NCBI GenBank assembly: GCA_016342415.1
Contig: JAEIOD010000026.1
Span: forward strand, 1-64,000
Direction: 5' to 3'
DNA: 64,000 nt
From: Clostridiales bacterium
Lineage (GTDB): Bacteria; Bacillota; Clostridia; Peptostreptococcales; Acidaminobacteraceae
The translations under genes and the position numbers were made by a program. The notes under the pieces were generated by a model. That model worked only from the letters and a program-made list of their open reading frames with translations. It did no database searches and had not been told where the DNA came from. Each line of letters begins with the position of its first letter. Position 1 is the first letter of the stretch. Positions 51,157 through 60,897 of this stretch are shown one piece after another.

Positions 51157-51792
51157 CTACAAAATCTTATCTTCTAAGGCTTCTAAACGATTTCTTAACA
51201 TTTCAAATTCTCTTTCGACAGGATTAGGCAAATGAATTTGATCCATGTCATAGAGTTTTTCATTATCCACTTTCTCATAATTCTGTTTGACGATCCGACC
51301 TGGCACACCTACAACTGTACAATGATCGGGAACTTCTTTTAACACCACTGATCCAGCGCCAATTTTGGAATGATCTCCGATTTTAAAAGGACCAAGTATT
51401 TTTGCACCTGAGGCAATCATAACACAATTACCTATTGTAGGATGTCGTTTCCCACAGTCTTTTCCAGTACCACCTAGAGTAACGCCTTGATATATCGTAA
51501 CATCATCACCAATGATCGCTGTTTCTCCTATGACCACACCCATGCCATGATCAATTAACAATCTTCTACCCACTACTGCACCTGGATGGATTTCTATCCC
51601 CGTCAATATTCTCATCAATTGAGATCCCAGCCTTGCCACTACCTTTAAACCCACCTCATATAAGAAGTGATTCACTCGATGCGCAAGAACTGCATGAACA
51701 CCCGGATAACACAATAATATTTCCAATCTATTTCTAGCAGCAGGATCTCGACGTAAAATGGAAGCTAATAAACTTTCTTCTTTTTTCTTCAT
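51157..51792 (-). CDS. cysE: serine O-acetyltransferase
   Basis: First step of cysteine synthesis from serine. A 211-residue left-handed beta-helix enzyme with [21 protein letters not shown] and [15 protein letters not shown]. It shares the Cys-specific T-box with cysS, so making cysteine and charging its tRNA respond together. Confidence 0.96.
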   Translation of the reverse strand: MKKKEESLLASILRRDPAARNRLEILLCYPGVHAVLAHRVNHFLYEVGLKVVARLGSQLMRILTGIEIHPGAVVGRRLLIDHGMGVVIGETAIIGDDVTIYQGVTLGGTGKDCGKRHPTIGNCVMIASGAKILGPFKIGDHSKIGAGSVVLKEVPDHCTVVGVPGRIVKQNYEKVDNEKLYDMDQIHLPNPVEREFEMLRNRLEALEDKIL

Positions 51793-52038
51793 TTTGATCT
51801 CCTTTATAAATACAAAAAATCGCCCTTAAATAAAGGCGATATACATCACGGTTCCACTTTAATTAGGCCGAAGCCTATCTCGTATAATCGATAACGGGAT
51901 CAACCGACACGCCCTACTAATTTCAAGCGGTAACTCATAGGTGCACTTCAATCATCTGCTGTTTAGATGTCTTTCACCACTCAACATCCTCTCTAAAAAC
52001 TTTCAATGAATTACTCTCCTAATCAAAGTCTTCTAATT
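51793..52038 (-). promoter_or_regulatory. T-box leader, Cys specifier, upstream of cysE-cysS
   Basis: The conserved T-box AAAGTGGAACCGTG lies at 51860-51847. The specifier codon TGC (51945-51943, followed by ACC) matches Cys. A terminator, ATCGCC/GGCGAT with six T (51840-51812), follows. Uncharged tRNA-Cys should prevent termination. Stem I elements are present between 52015 and 51930. Confidence 0.92.
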
Positions 52039-52044
52039 ATGGTG

Positions 52045-52073
52045 ATGATAACAAAAAAAAATCGCTTTTGCAA
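52045..52073 (-). promoter_or_regulatory. promoter of cysE-cysS overlapping the gltX terminator
   Basis: TTGCAA (52073-52068), 17 bp, TATCAT (52050-52045). The -35 is the loop region of the gltX terminator hairpin and the spacer is its T run. Confidence 0.65.
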
Positions 52074-52083
52074 GCGATTTTAC
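52052..52083 (-). terminator. terminator of proS-gltX
   Basis: AAATCGCTTG pairs with CAAGCGATTT via a short loop (stem AATCGCTT/AAGCGATT), followed by nine T on the minus strand, just after gltX. Confidence 0.9.
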
Positions 52084-52089
52084 AATTAA

Positions 52090-53568
52090 TTAGCAATATT
52101 TTTTTTGAACAGACTTTAATCTCTTGATTACAGTGCCTTTTCCTAATATTGAAATTGACTCCATTAAATCAGGTCCGTGCTCTTGTCCAGTAACAGCAAT
52201 TCGTGTACACATAAACAAGTTTTTACCTTTAATACCAGTTTCTTTTTGTACTTCTTTGAATAACGATTTAACAGATGGCGCATCAAAAGCCTCTGCAGAA
52301 TCGAACTTTGATATCAATGCATCTATAAGAGTGGAAACATGATCCAATTTAATCATCTCCAACGCTGAATCATCAGTAATTTCAACTGTCTCTCCAACAA
52401 ATAACGGGAAATGATCTACAACCTGAGCCATGTACTCTAAATGCTCTTTAACCAATTGAACAATTCTTTTTACCCATTCAAAATGGCCTTCTGCACCTTC
52501 AGCATCAAAATAACCTGCTTCAATTAGATAAGGTATAGCCAGTTTTGCAAGTCTATCCGCATCGCATTTTCTGATATATTGATTGTTCATCCAATTCAAT
52601 TTCTGAACATCAAATACACCACCTGATTTCGACACACGATCAAACGAGAATTTTTCTGTCATTTCCTCAAGTGTCATAATCTCTTCTTCGCCTTCTGGAC
52701 TCCAGCCAACAAGTGCCAAGAAATTAATCAGGGCTTCTGGCAAATAACCTTTATTCATAAAATCTTCAACAGCTACTGAATCGTGGCGTTTTGATAATTT
52801 TTTCTTTTCTGTATTTAAGATATTTGACAAATGAGCTATTTGAGGCATTTCCCACCCAAGCGCTTCATATAATATAATTTGCTTAGGTGTTGACGGTAAC
52901 CATTCTTCACCTCTAATCATGTGTGTAATACCCATTAAGTGGTCATCTACCACAACTGCCATATGGTATGTAGGAAAACCATCTGCTTTAAGAAGAACTT
53001 GATCATCAGAGTCTGCAGTATTCATTTTCACTTCACCTCTTACAAGGTCTTTAAAAATCAATTCTCTATTTTCAGGCATTTTCATTCTTACAACATAACT
53101 TTCTCCTGCTGCAACACGTTTTTTTCCTTCTTCAAGTGGTAAGTCTCTACAATGACCGTCATAACCAGAAATAATACCTTTTTCCTTGTTTTTTGCTCTA
53201 ACCTCATCTAATCTTTCTTTAGAACAGAAACAGTAATAAGCATGACCCGACTCTAATAATTGTTCTACATACGGTCTGTAAGTATCCAATCTTTCCGATT
53301 GAATATAAGGACCATAGTCACCAACTTGTATCAATTTCCCATCCTTCATGAACGGTCCTTCATCATGCATAATATCAGCCCAATCAAAAGCGTTTATTAA
53401 GTTGTCTAACGCATCTTCTACCAGTCGCGTTCTATCAGTATCTTCAATTCTTAAGGCGTATTTGCCATTTTGATTTTTTGCATATAAATAGTTATATAAC
53501 GCCGTTCTTAAACTTCCAACATGAACATAGCCTGTTGGACTAGGCGCAAATCTTACACGTACACTCAT
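52090..53568 (-). CDS. gltX: glutamyl-tRNA synthetase
   Basis: Class I enzyme of 492 residues. FAPSPTGYVHVGSLRTALYN has the HIGH-type motif and KLSKRHDS the second. It overlaps the Cys-rich gene upstream by one base. Bacillota often also charge tRNA-Gln with Glu; I cannot tell here. Confidence 0.97.
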   Translation of the reverse strand: MSVRVRFAPSPTGYVHVGSLRTALYNYLYAKNQNGKYALRIEDTDRTRLVEDALDNLINAFDWADIMHDEGPFMKDGKLIQVGDYGPYIQSERLDTYRPYVEQLLESGHAYYCFCSKERLDEVRAKNKEKGIISGYDGHCRDLPLEEGKKRVAAGESYVVRMKMPENRELIFKDLVRGEVKMNTADSDDQVLLKADGFPTYHMAVVVDDHLMGITHMIRGEEWLPSTPKQIILYEALGWEMPQIAHLSNILNTEKKKLSKRHDSVAVEDFMNKGYLPEALINFLALVGWSPEGEEEIMTLEEMTEKFSFDRVSKSGGVFDVQKLNWMNNQYIRKCDADRLAKLAIPYLIEAGYFDAEGAEGHFEWVKRIVQLVKEHLEYMAQVVDHFPLFVGETVEITDDSALEMIKLDHVSTLIDALISKFDSAEAFDAPSVKSLFKEVQKETGIKGKNLFMCTRIAVTGQEHGPDLMESISILGKGTVIKRLKSVQKKYC

Positions 53569-53831
53569 TACTTTCCTCCTAGTTTTCCTCTTTCCATAAC
53601 AACATCCATTTTTGACATGATAAATTCATAACTCCCACTGGCATGCGGCTTCAAACAGTTACTACAATCTTTGATTTCATGATCATAGTTAAAATTACCC
53701 CCGCATTCATCTTTTAGCATATATAATGGGCAATAACAGAATAGACAATTAAATTCTTCTTCATCCTTTACTTTATGACACGGGAAATATTCACATTCTT
53801 TATTTTGAAAAAATTTATAATGTTGGCTCAT
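53568..53831 (-). CDS. cysteine-rich small domain protein
   Basis: An 87-residue protein with eight Cys (CEYFPCH, CLFCYCPLY, CGG, CSNC), matching the Cys-rich small domain family (PF04071-like), probably binding zinc or a cluster. Function unknown. Between proS and gltX, overlapping gltX by one base. Confidence 0.82.
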   Translation of the reverse strand: MSQHYKFFQNKECEYFPCHKVKDEEEFNCLFCYCPLYMLKDECGGNFNYDHEIKDCSNCLKPHASGSYEFIMSKMDVVMERGKLGGK

Positions 53832-53840
53832 AACACCCTC

Positions 53841-55283
53841 CTAATATGCTCTAGCTAAGTACACCATTTTGTCAGCTTTTTCACCACAAACCAGACAAGT
53901 TTCTGATAATTTTTCTTGCTCAAATGGCATACATCTAATCGTTGCACCTGTATCGGATTTTATCTTCGCTTCACATTCGTCACAACCACACCACATCGCT
54001 TTAGCAAATCCTGGCTTTGTATTCATTTTATCCTTTAATTCATCATAAGTCTCTACTATATATGTTTTTTCTTCTCGCATTGCAAGCGCTTTATTATACA
54101 TGTCTTCATGCACATTTTCAAGAAGTGTTTTCATTGCTTCACCAATACCTTCAAGTTCATATTGGTCTTTTGTTAAAGTATCTCTTCTAGCAACCATAGC
54201 CACACCATTTTTTATATCTCTAGGTCCTATTTCAATTCTTATCGGCACACCTTTCATCTCGTATTCGTTGAATTTCCAACCCGGAGAATAGTTCGGCGAA
54301 TCATCCAAGTCAACTCTTACACCCAAATCTTGAAGTTCTTTTTTGAGTTCGTAAGCTCTATCGAGAACACCAGCTTTTTTCTGCATAACCGGCACAATCA
54401 CAACTTGAGTCGGTGCCACTCTTGGCGGTAAAACCAATCCTCTATTATCACTATGAACCATAATAAGTCCACCAATCAAACGAGTTGATACACCCCATGA
54501 TGTATGATATGGATGTTGTAATTTTGAATTTCGATCTAAATAAGTAATATCAAATGCTTTTGTAAAGTGTTGAGCTAAGTTATGAGAGGTTCCTGATTGC
54601 AACGCCTTACCATCATGCATCAATGCTTCTATCGTATAAGTAGCTTCAGCTCCTGCAAACTTCTCTTTTTCACTTTTAATTCCTGAAACCATTGGAATTG
54701 CCAATAATTCTTTTGCCATCTCAGAGTATATATTAAGCATTTGAATTGTTTCATCTTGTGCTTCTTGTTCAGTTTCATGAAGAGTATGACCTTCTTGCCA
54801 TAAGAACTCTGATGTTCTTAAAAATGGTCTTGTAGCTTTTTCCCATCTTACAACAGAACACCATTGATTGTTTAAATAAGGTAATTCTCTATATGATTTT
54901 AACCATTTTGAATACATATGACAGATGATTGTTTCAGATGTCGGTCTAATACATAATTTTTCACCTAGTTCATTATCACCACCATGCGTTACCCAAGCTA
55001 CTTCCGGTGCGAATCCTTCAACGTGTTCTTTTTCTTTATTTAATAAACTTTCAGGGATTAACAATGGGAAATACATATTTTTATGACCTGTTTGTTTAAA
55101 ACGAATATCCAAATATTGTTGGATATTTTCCCAAATCGCATAACCATACGGCTTAATAACCATAAAACCTTTTACTGGAGAGTAATCTACCAAGTCTGTT
55201 TTTCTGATGACATCCGTATACCACTGAGCAAAATCCTCATCCATATTGGTTATTTCTTTTACAAATTCTTTGTTATCACTCAT
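53841..55283 (-). CDS. proS: prolyl-tRNA synthetase, archaeal/eukaryotic type
   Basis: Class II enzyme of 480 residues without the bacterial editing insertion. RPTSETIICHMYSKW (motif 2 region) and the C-terminal zinc-type domain (WCGCDECEAKIKS, CLVCGEKADKMVYLARAY) mark the archaeal type. It is controlled by a Pro T-box. Confidence 0.96.
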   Translation of the reverse strand: MSDNKEFVKEITNMDEDFAQWYTDVIRKTDLVDYSPVKGFMVIKPYGYAIWENIQQYLDIRFKQTGHKNMYFPLLIPESLLNKEKEHVEGFAPEVAWVTHGGDNELGEKLCIRPTSETIICHMYSKWLKSYRELPYLNNQWCSVVRWEKATRPFLRTSEFLWQEGHTLHETEQEAQDETIQMLNIYSEMAKELLAIPMVSGIKSEKEKFAGAEATYTIEALMHDGKALQSGTSHNLAQHFTKAFDITYLDRNSKLQHPYHTSWGVSTRLIGGLIMVHSDNRGLVLPPRVAPTQVVIVPVMQKKAGVLDRAYELKKELQDLGVRVDLDDSPNYSPGWKFNEYEMKGVPIRIEIGPRDIKNGVAMVARRDTLTKDQYELEGIGEAMKTLLENVHEDMYNKALAMREEKTYIVETYDELKDKMNTKPGFAKAMWCGCDECEAKIKSDTGATIRCMPFEQEKLSETCLVCGEKADKMVYLARAY

Positions 55284-55565
55284 ATTAACCTCCTATTTTA
55301 TTAAGTCTTCCCGAAGAAATAAAAAAATCCCAATCTCTTTATTAGAGACGGGGATCCGCGGTACCACTCTATTTAATCACTATGTGATTCTCTTAGTTAT
55401 AATAAATATATGGAATATAACGCTTCCAAACGAGATATATTTCTATATCTTTCTCCAAGGTAGGTTCTGTTATTGTTTCATTTAGAGGTCTCTCAGCTAA
55501 TAAACCTCATTCTCTTAAAATGTTACCTAACATACTAGTCCTTTTCTTCGAACGACTATTTGATT
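55284..55565 (-). promoter_or_regulatory. T-box leader, Pro specifier, upstream of proS
   Basis: T-box GAGTGGTACCGCGG at 55369-55356. Specifier CCT (55464-55462, followed by ACC) matches Pro. Terminator ATCCC/GGGAT with TCTCT/AGAGA and seven T at 55355-55318. Stem I spans roughly 55545-55440. It probably governs proS, the Cys-rich gene and gltX. Confidence 0.93.
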
Positions 55566-55571
55566 ACAAAC

Positions 55572-55600
55572 ATCATAAGGTAAATTGAATTATATGTCAA
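55572..55600 (-). promoter_or_regulatory. promoter of proS-gltX
   Basis: Perfect TTGACA (55600-55595), 17 bp, TATGAT (55577-55572). The -35 begins 2 bp past the ispF stop; no terminator lies between. Confidence 0.87.
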
Positions 55601-55602
55601 GT

Positions 55603-56079
55603 CTAGTTTGGTTTCGTCAATAGTGCAATCGCCTCAGAAGCAATACCTTCACCTCTTCCAGCAAAACCTAGTTTCTCTGTCGTTGTTGCTTTAATATTAA
55701 CCTGATGACTATCAATCTTCAATATTTTTGAAATGTTAATGACCATTTCAGGTATAAAATCTTTTAACTTCGGTTTTTGACAGATGATTACTGAGTCAAT
55801 ATTAGAAACCATATAACCGGCATCTTTAATAGACTCACCGACATGGCTTAGTAAAATCATACTTGAGATGCCTTTGTATTTCGGATCAGTATCCGGAAAA
55901 TGTTTACCAATATCACCAAGTCCTGCAGCACCCAACAACGCATCCATTATCGCATGTACAAGCACATCTGCATCCGAGTGACCCAAGAGCCCTTGTTCAT
56001 ATGGTATATCAACACCACCTAAAATAAGAGGTCTATCCAATACTAATTTATGAACATCATAACCGATTCCAATTCTCAT
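55603..56079 (-). CDS. ispF: 2-C-methyl-D-erythritol 2,4-cyclodiphosphate synthase
   Basis: Fifth step of the MEP isoprenoid pathway; 158 residues. GYDVHKL at the start (Asp, His zinc ligands), [12 protein letters not shown] and the GRGEGI loop are present. 1 bp after ispD. Confidence 0.96.
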   Translation of the reverse strand: MRIGIGYDVHKLVLDRPLILGGVDIPYEQGLLGHSDADVLVHAIMDALLGAAGLGDIGKHFPDTDPKYKGISSMILLSHVGESIKDAGYMVSNIDSVIICQKPKLKDFIPEMVINISKILKIDSHQVNIKATTTEKLGFAGRGEGIASEAIALLTKPN

Positions 56080-56080
56080 C

Positions 56081-56749
56081 TCAACCTCGCTTTAGAATAG
56101 CCTCACCTATCCAAAGATCCTCTGGAGTAGTTAGCTTGATATTTCGATATGAACCCATCACAGTTTTTACAGCCATACCGTATATTTCTGCAACAGATGC
56201 ATCATCTGTTACACTTATCTCATGAGTCCTAATGTAATCATAAGCTTCTTTTATTTTTTTTGTTATAAATGTCTGAGGTGTTTGAACATTCACCAGTTCA
56301 AAACGATTTAAAGTCTCTTTTACGAACTCATCCTTCACGACTTTTATAGTATCTTTGCATGGTACACAAGTGACAACACCCGCATGATCAGAAACCGTTT
56401 CAAGATTTCTCAAAATAATATCTTTATCAAGAAACGGTCTAGCAGCATCATGAATCATGACAACATCGCCTTTTACAATTTTCAGACCATTGTAGATAGA
56501 ATCCTGTCTACTCTGACCACCTTTAATAATTGATTTCACTTTATTAACGTTATATGAATCTATCATATTCTTAACAGAATCAATGTCATCTTCATTCGTT
56601 ACAATAATAATTTCATCAACTTCTTTTAAATCAAATTGTTTTAATGTTCTTATCAGAACTGGAATATCTAATAACGAAATAAATTGCTTTTTTACAGAAC
56701 TGTTCATTCGTGTTCCTGATCCAGCTGCTGCAACAATAACAGAAACCAT
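56081..56749 (-). CDS. ispD: 2-C-methyl-D-erythritol 4-phosphate cytidylyltransferase
   Basis: Third step of the MEP pathway; 222 residues. The CTP-binding [23 protein letters not shown] and VTDDASVAE are present. Its ATG overlaps the stop of the PIN-TRAM gene by one base. Confidence 0.96.
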   Translation of the reverse strand: MVSVIVAAAGSGTRMNSSVKKQFISLLDIPVLIRTLKQFDLKEVDEIIIVTNEDDIDSVKNMIDSYNVNKVKSIIKGGQSRQDSIYNGLKIVKGDVVMIHDAARPFLDKDIILRNLETVSDHAGVVTCVPCKDTIKVVKDEFVKETLNRFELVNVQTPQTFITKKIKEAYDYIRTHEISVTDDASVAEIYGMAVKTVMGSYRNIKLTTPEDLWIGEAILKRG

Positions 56750-57852
56750 TAGGACTCCTTTTTGGGCTTAACAAAAATCATTTTTCCAGCAGCGGTTTGA
56801 AGTGCTGTTGTAACAATCACCACAATTGTTACTCCAATTAAGTTTTTACCATTTTCAATAACAATCATTGTACCATCATCCAAATAAGCAAGACCTTGGT
56901 TGTTTTCCTTACCTTCTTTAACAACCGTCACTGTCATTTCTTCACCTGGTAAGACAATTGGTTTTACAGCATTTGCTAGTTCGTTGATATTTAATACATC
57001 CACGCCATGAAGTGCTGCGACTTTATTCAGATTATAATCATGAGTTGCAACCATACCATCTATTTTTTGAGCCAGTTTCAATAATTTTATATCCACTTCA
57101 CCTACTTCTTTAAAATCTGTGCTATCGATTACTACTTCAATATCAATCTCAGTTTGCAATTTCTTTAAAACATCCAAACCTCTTCTACCACGTTTTCTTT
57201 TTAGAGCATCAGAAGAATCTGCTATATGTCTGAGTTCTTTTAAAACAAACTCAGGTACAATCAACTTACCTTCTATAAACTTTGTTTTACAAATATCTAG
57301 AATTCTTCCATCTATTATGACACTTGTATCAAGTACCTTAGGTTTTGCTCCAAATGGTTTATTAGGAGAGAATGATAACTTGCTGACACTTTCTAAAAAT
57401 CTAGATAAATCTAATTTTGAAGACAAAGCAACTCTTACCCCTAAATAACCCAAGAATAGATAAAGCACCACACCGATAGCATTGCTGATGATATCCAATT
57501 GAATTAAGTTCTTTGTTAAACCGCTGATAACAAAAGCCACCAAGAAACCTGAAATGAGACCTACAAAGCCTACCAACACTTGTTCCGCAGGTAACTTGGT
57601 AATCTCCTTCTCAATGTATCTCGCTAATTTTTCTCCTTGGCGAATTAATAACGGTGATAACAAAAAAATAATAACACCTAGAATAAGTCCACATAACATG
57701 ATAAAAATAAATTCCGTTAATGTTTCCCCCAAAGAAATATCAAACCAATTTGTAATATTAAATCCTGTTGCATTCGTCATATTATTTGCCAGTGCCGCTC
57801 CTGTAGAAACGCCAGCTAAAGTTAATAATAAACGAGTAAGTTTCTTTAACAT
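56749..57852 (-). CDS. PIN-TRAM domain membrane protein (YacL family)
   Basis: A 367-residue protein with about four N-terminal hydrophobic helices, a PIN nuclease-like domain ([24 protein letters not shown]) and a TRAM RNA-binding domain near the end. In bacilli the gene (yacL) also precedes ispDF. It likely acts on RNA at the membrane; substrate unknown. Confidence 0.88.
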   Translation of the reverse strand: MLKKLTRLLLTLAGVSTGAALANNMTNATGFNITNWFDISLGETLTEFIFIMLCGLILGVIIFLLSPLLIRQGEKLARYIEKEITKLPAEQVLVGFVGLISGFLVAFVISGLTKNLIQLDIISNAIGVVLYLFLGYLGVRVALSSKLDLSRFLESVSKLSFSPNKPFGAKPKVLDTSVIIDGRILDICKTKFIEGKLIVPEFVLKELRHIADSSDALKRKRGRRGLDVLKKLQTEIDIEVVIDSTDFKEVGEVDIKLLKLAQKIDGMVATHDYNLNKVAALHGVDVLNINELANAVKPIVLPGEEMTVTVVKEGKENNQGLAYLDDGTMIVIENGKNLIGVTIVVIVTTALQTAAGKMIFVKPKKES

Positions 57853-57873
57853 TTATTCACTCCTTTCTTTATT

Positions 57874-57901
57874 GTGTTTATAGTAACATATATTTATACT
57901 T
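57874..57901 (-). promoter_or_regulatory. possible promoter of the yacL-ispDF unit
   Basis: TTCAAG, 16 bp, TATAAA on the minus strand in the 131-bp gap after carD. Weak, but a terminator just upstream calls for a promoter here. Confidence 0.4.
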
Positions 57902-57952
57902 GAATTCTGCTTTTTATATATATTTAATAAGGTTTTAAACTGCGTATTTTTT

Positions 57953-57983
57953 AACAAAAAGAAAAATCAAGATTTCTCTTGAT
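57953..57983 (-). terminator. terminator of clpC-radA-disA-carD
   Basis: ATCAAGA/TCTTGAT with a GAAA loop, followed on the minus strand by TTTTTCTTTTT, abutting the carD stop. Confidence 0.85.
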
Positions 57984-58457
57984 CTAAAAATATGTCTTTA
58001 TTAAGTCTTCAACTTCGATTTTACATTTACCGGTAGAAAGTACAACTTCTGATACAAATAAATGTTTTGAATCGTTCAACATTTTTCTTTCTCCAGTAGA
58101 GAGTCCTTTTAATGAATCTCTTTGCATCAAATCATTAATAACATTAGCCAGTTCATATATATCGCCACTTTTTACTTTTTCTAAGTTAATCTTGTAGCGT
58201 TTGTTCCAATTGAGACCTTCATCTATATAATCTTTTGTAAATACATCAAAAACATCAGGAACCATCTTTGAATCTATTATTTCACGAAGATGCAAGCTAT
58301 CACTTCTATTGACAGGAATCATCACTTTCATATTTTTTGTTGGTAAATCAACAACATAATACTTTTGCTTTTCCCCAAGAACACTTTTTACTTCTATATC
58401 TTCAACGACACCTGCTCCATGCATTGGATACAAAATTTTATCGCCACATTTAAACAT
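57984..58457 (-). CDS. CarD family transcriptional regulator
   Basis: A 157-residue protein whose N-terminal RNA-polymerase-interaction domain (CGDKILYPMHGAGVVEDIEV) is followed by a helical DNA-binding part. CarD proteins act at the initiation complex. 8 bp after disA, cotranscribed with it, and followed by a terminator, so it is the last gene of the clpC unit. Bacilli do not have it here. Confidence 0.9.
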   Translation of the reverse strand: MFKCGDKILYPMHGAGVVEDIEVKSVLGEKQKYYVVDLPTKNMKVMIPVNRSDSLHLREIIDSKMVPDVFDVFTKDYIDEGLNWNKRYKINLEKVKSGDIYELANVINDLMQRDSLKGLSTGERKMLNDSKHLFVSEVVLSTGKCKIEVEDLIKTYF

Positions 58458-58465
58458 ATTTCCTC

Positions 58466-59512
58466 CTATTTTCTCTCAAATGAGTAGAGCTCGCGTATCC
58501 GCCTGATACCTTCGATAATATTTCTCGCTCTAACTGCTCCTACACCTTCCACCTCGTCTAACTGGTCCATATCCGCATGTAATATAGAATGAAAATCTTC
58601 AAAATGTTCTATTACATTGTCAATTACATAATCAGGAATTCTTTTAATTTTTGATAATAAGCGATACCCTTTTGTAAACACTGGGGCATCTAATACATCC
58701 ACTTCTGAGTAGTATCCTAAACGTCTTGAAATTTCTGTTAAATCAATAAAATAATTTTCGTCGAAATCATTTACCGATGTAAAAGAATAGTCTTTAACGA
58801 TATTCTTCAGCTCTTCATCCAAATCTCCTATGAGTTGATCTAAATGTGAACTGATAATATCACCTTCATTACCAAGTTCAGTAATGTAACGGTTAACTTC
58901 TCTTCCCATTTTTGCCAGCATTTCACCTTGTTGTATTGCTATGCAGACATCGTTTAGAGAAACTAGATCCTCCAACTCCAATCCATTCAGCATCACAATA
59001 CTATCTTCAAATGCCATACGATATTTTTCAATTGTTTGAATACCCTGATTTGCTTTACTGATTAACTGTTCTACATCAGGCAAGATGTATTTACCCGACT
59101 CTTTATAAAGAGTAATTAAATCTCTTCTTTGCGATATGGATATTACCAAGAGTTCTGTTTGTTTTGCAACTCTTTCTGCTGTACGGTGTCTGATACCAGT
59201 CTCGCTGGTTTCTATACTGGAGTTTGGATTTAAATGGGTATTCGCATACAAAATACGTTTCCCATTTTCGCTTAAAATAATGGCACCATCCATTTTGGCT
59301 AATTCATATAGTTTAGCTGGCAAGAACTCTTCATTGATAAAAAATCCTCCGTCTGACATTTTCTTTACATCTTCAGTATCTCCAAATACAATTAATGCAC
59401 CCGTTTTTGCGGCCAGCACATTCTCAAGACCCTCTCTCAGAGCCGTGCCTGGTGCTAACCGTCTTAAAACATCTTTGAATTTCTCGTATTCGCGATCTTG
59501 CATGTAAATCAT
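58466..59512 (-). CDS. disA: diadenylate cyclase DisA
   Basis: Makes c-di-AMP and scans DNA for damage in B. subtilis. 348 residues: cyclase domain with MDGAIILS and GIRHRTAERV (catalytic DGA and RHR), a helical linker, and a C-terminal helix-hairpin-helix (LDEVEGVGAVRARNIIEG). It follows radA, as usual. Confidence 0.96.
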   Translation of the reverse strand: MIYMQDREYEKFKDVLRRLAPGTALREGLENVLAAKTGALIVFGDTEDVKKMSDGGFFINEEFLPAKLYELAKMDGAIILSENGKRILYANTHLNPNSSIETSETGIRHRTAERVAKQTELLVISISQRRDLITLYKESGKYILPDVEQLISKANQGIQTIEKYRMAFEDSIVMLNGLELEDLVSLNDVCIAIQQGEMLAKMGREVNRYITELGNEGDIISSHLDQLIGDLDEELKNIVKDYSFTSVNDFDENYFIDLTEISRRLGYYSEVDVLDAPVFTKGYRLLSKIKRIPDYVIDNVIEHFEDFHSILHADMDQLDEVEGVGAVRARNIIEGIRRIRELYSFERK

Positions 59513-59523
59513 CAGTTACCTCA

Positions 59524-60876
59524 CTAAAATATATACTGTAACATCTCTTCAACATTTTCTACTGCTATAATTTCTATACCAGAAACCGTATGTTCAATAT
59601 TCCCTTTGGGAATAATACATTTTTTAAAGCCCAATTTAATAGCTTCATTGATCCGCTGTTCTACATGAGATACAGCTCTTACTTCTCCTGTTAATCCAAC
59701 TTCTCCAAAAATAACAACACCTTCTTCAAGGACTTTATCTCTAAAGCTTGATAATACGGCTACAACCACGGCTAAATCAATTGCAGGTTCTGATAGCTGC
59801 ATACCACCCACAACATTTAAATAAGCATCACACCCTTGAATTTGAATGCCTAATTTTTTTTCTAAAATCGCCATAATCATAACCACTTTATTATGGTCAA
59901 CACCTACAGACATTCGTCTAGGTGTTCCAAAGCTTGAGTTGGATACCAATGCTTGAATCTCTACCAATACAGGTCTTGTACCTTCCATGCCAGCAACCAC
60001 TACAGAACCTGGAGCAGATTCAGGTCTGTTGCTCAAAAATATTTCAGATGGATTCTTTACTTCTTGAAGCCCTTTTAGACTCATCTCAAAAATACCAATC
60101 TCGTTGGTTGAACCAAACCTGTTTTTAACACCTCTTAAAATTCTAAAGGTATGATTCTTATCACCTTCAAAGTATAAAACAGTATCCACCATATGCTCAA
60201 GAACCTTTGGTCCAGCAATAGCACCACTCTTTGTGACGTGACCAACAATAAATGTTGCTACTGAATCAACTTTTGATATTCTCATTAAGGTAGCTGTAGC
60301 TTCTCTAACTTGCGAGACACTTCCAGGAGATGAAGAAACATTAGGATTGTAAACAGTCTGAATGGAATCTACAATTAAAACATCAGGTTTATACTCATCT
60401 ACATATTTAACAATAAAGTCAAGATTGTTTTCTGATACCAAAAGAATCTTATCGCTTTTAATATTCAATCGGTCAGCTCTCAACTTCGTTTGTTTCAAAG
60501 ATTCTTCGCCAGATACATAGAGCACCTTCAAATGGCTTAAAGAAACTGCATCAGCCACTTGTAAAAGAAGAGTTGATTTCCCTATACCTGGATCACCACC
60601 AACCAAAACCAATGATCCTTTTACAATACCACCACCAAGCACGTTATCGAACTCACGTATCTTAGTCTTGTATCTCTCTTCATCATCAATAACAACTTCA
60701 GAAAGTGGTACAGGTTTTTTATTGGTACTGATACCAATACTTTTTGTAACAACTTCTTTGTCTATAAATTCCTCAGCAAAAGTATTCCACTCATTACAAG
60801 CCGGGCACTTTCCCAACCACTTGTTGGAGTTATGACCACATTCTTGGCACACATACCTTATATTATTTTTACCCAT
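59524..60876 (-). CDS. radA: DNA repair protein RadA
   Basis: RecA-like branch-migration helicase of 450 residues. N-terminal zinc site (CQECGHNSNKWLGKCPAC), Walker A GGDPGIGKST, the KNRFGSTNEIG motif and a Lon-protease-like end. 21 bp after clpC. Confidence 0.96.
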   Translation of the reverse strand: MGKNNIRYVCQECGHNSNKWLGKCPACNEWNTFAEEFIDKEVVTKSIGISTNKKPVPLSEVVIDDEERYKTKIREFDNVLGGGIVKGSLVLVGGDPGIGKSTLLLQVADAVSLSHLKVLYVSGEESLKQTKLRADRLNIKSDKILLVSENNLDFIVKYVDEYKPDVLIVDSIQTVYNPNVSSSPGSVSQVREATATLMRISKVDSVATFIVGHVTKSGAIAGPKVLEHMVDTVLYFEGDKNHTFRILRGVKNRFGSTNEIGIFEMSLKGLQEVKNPSEIFLSNRPESAPGSVVVAGMEGTRPVLVEIQALVSNSSFGTPRRMSVGVDHNKVVMIMAILEKKLGIQIQGCDAYLNVVGGMQLSEPAIDLAVVVAVLSSFRDKVLEEGVVIFGEVGLTGEVRAVSHVEQRINEAIKLGFKKCIIPKGNIEHTVSGIEIIAVENVEEMLQYIF

Positions 60877-60897
60877 TTTTTGACCTTTCTAACACAT

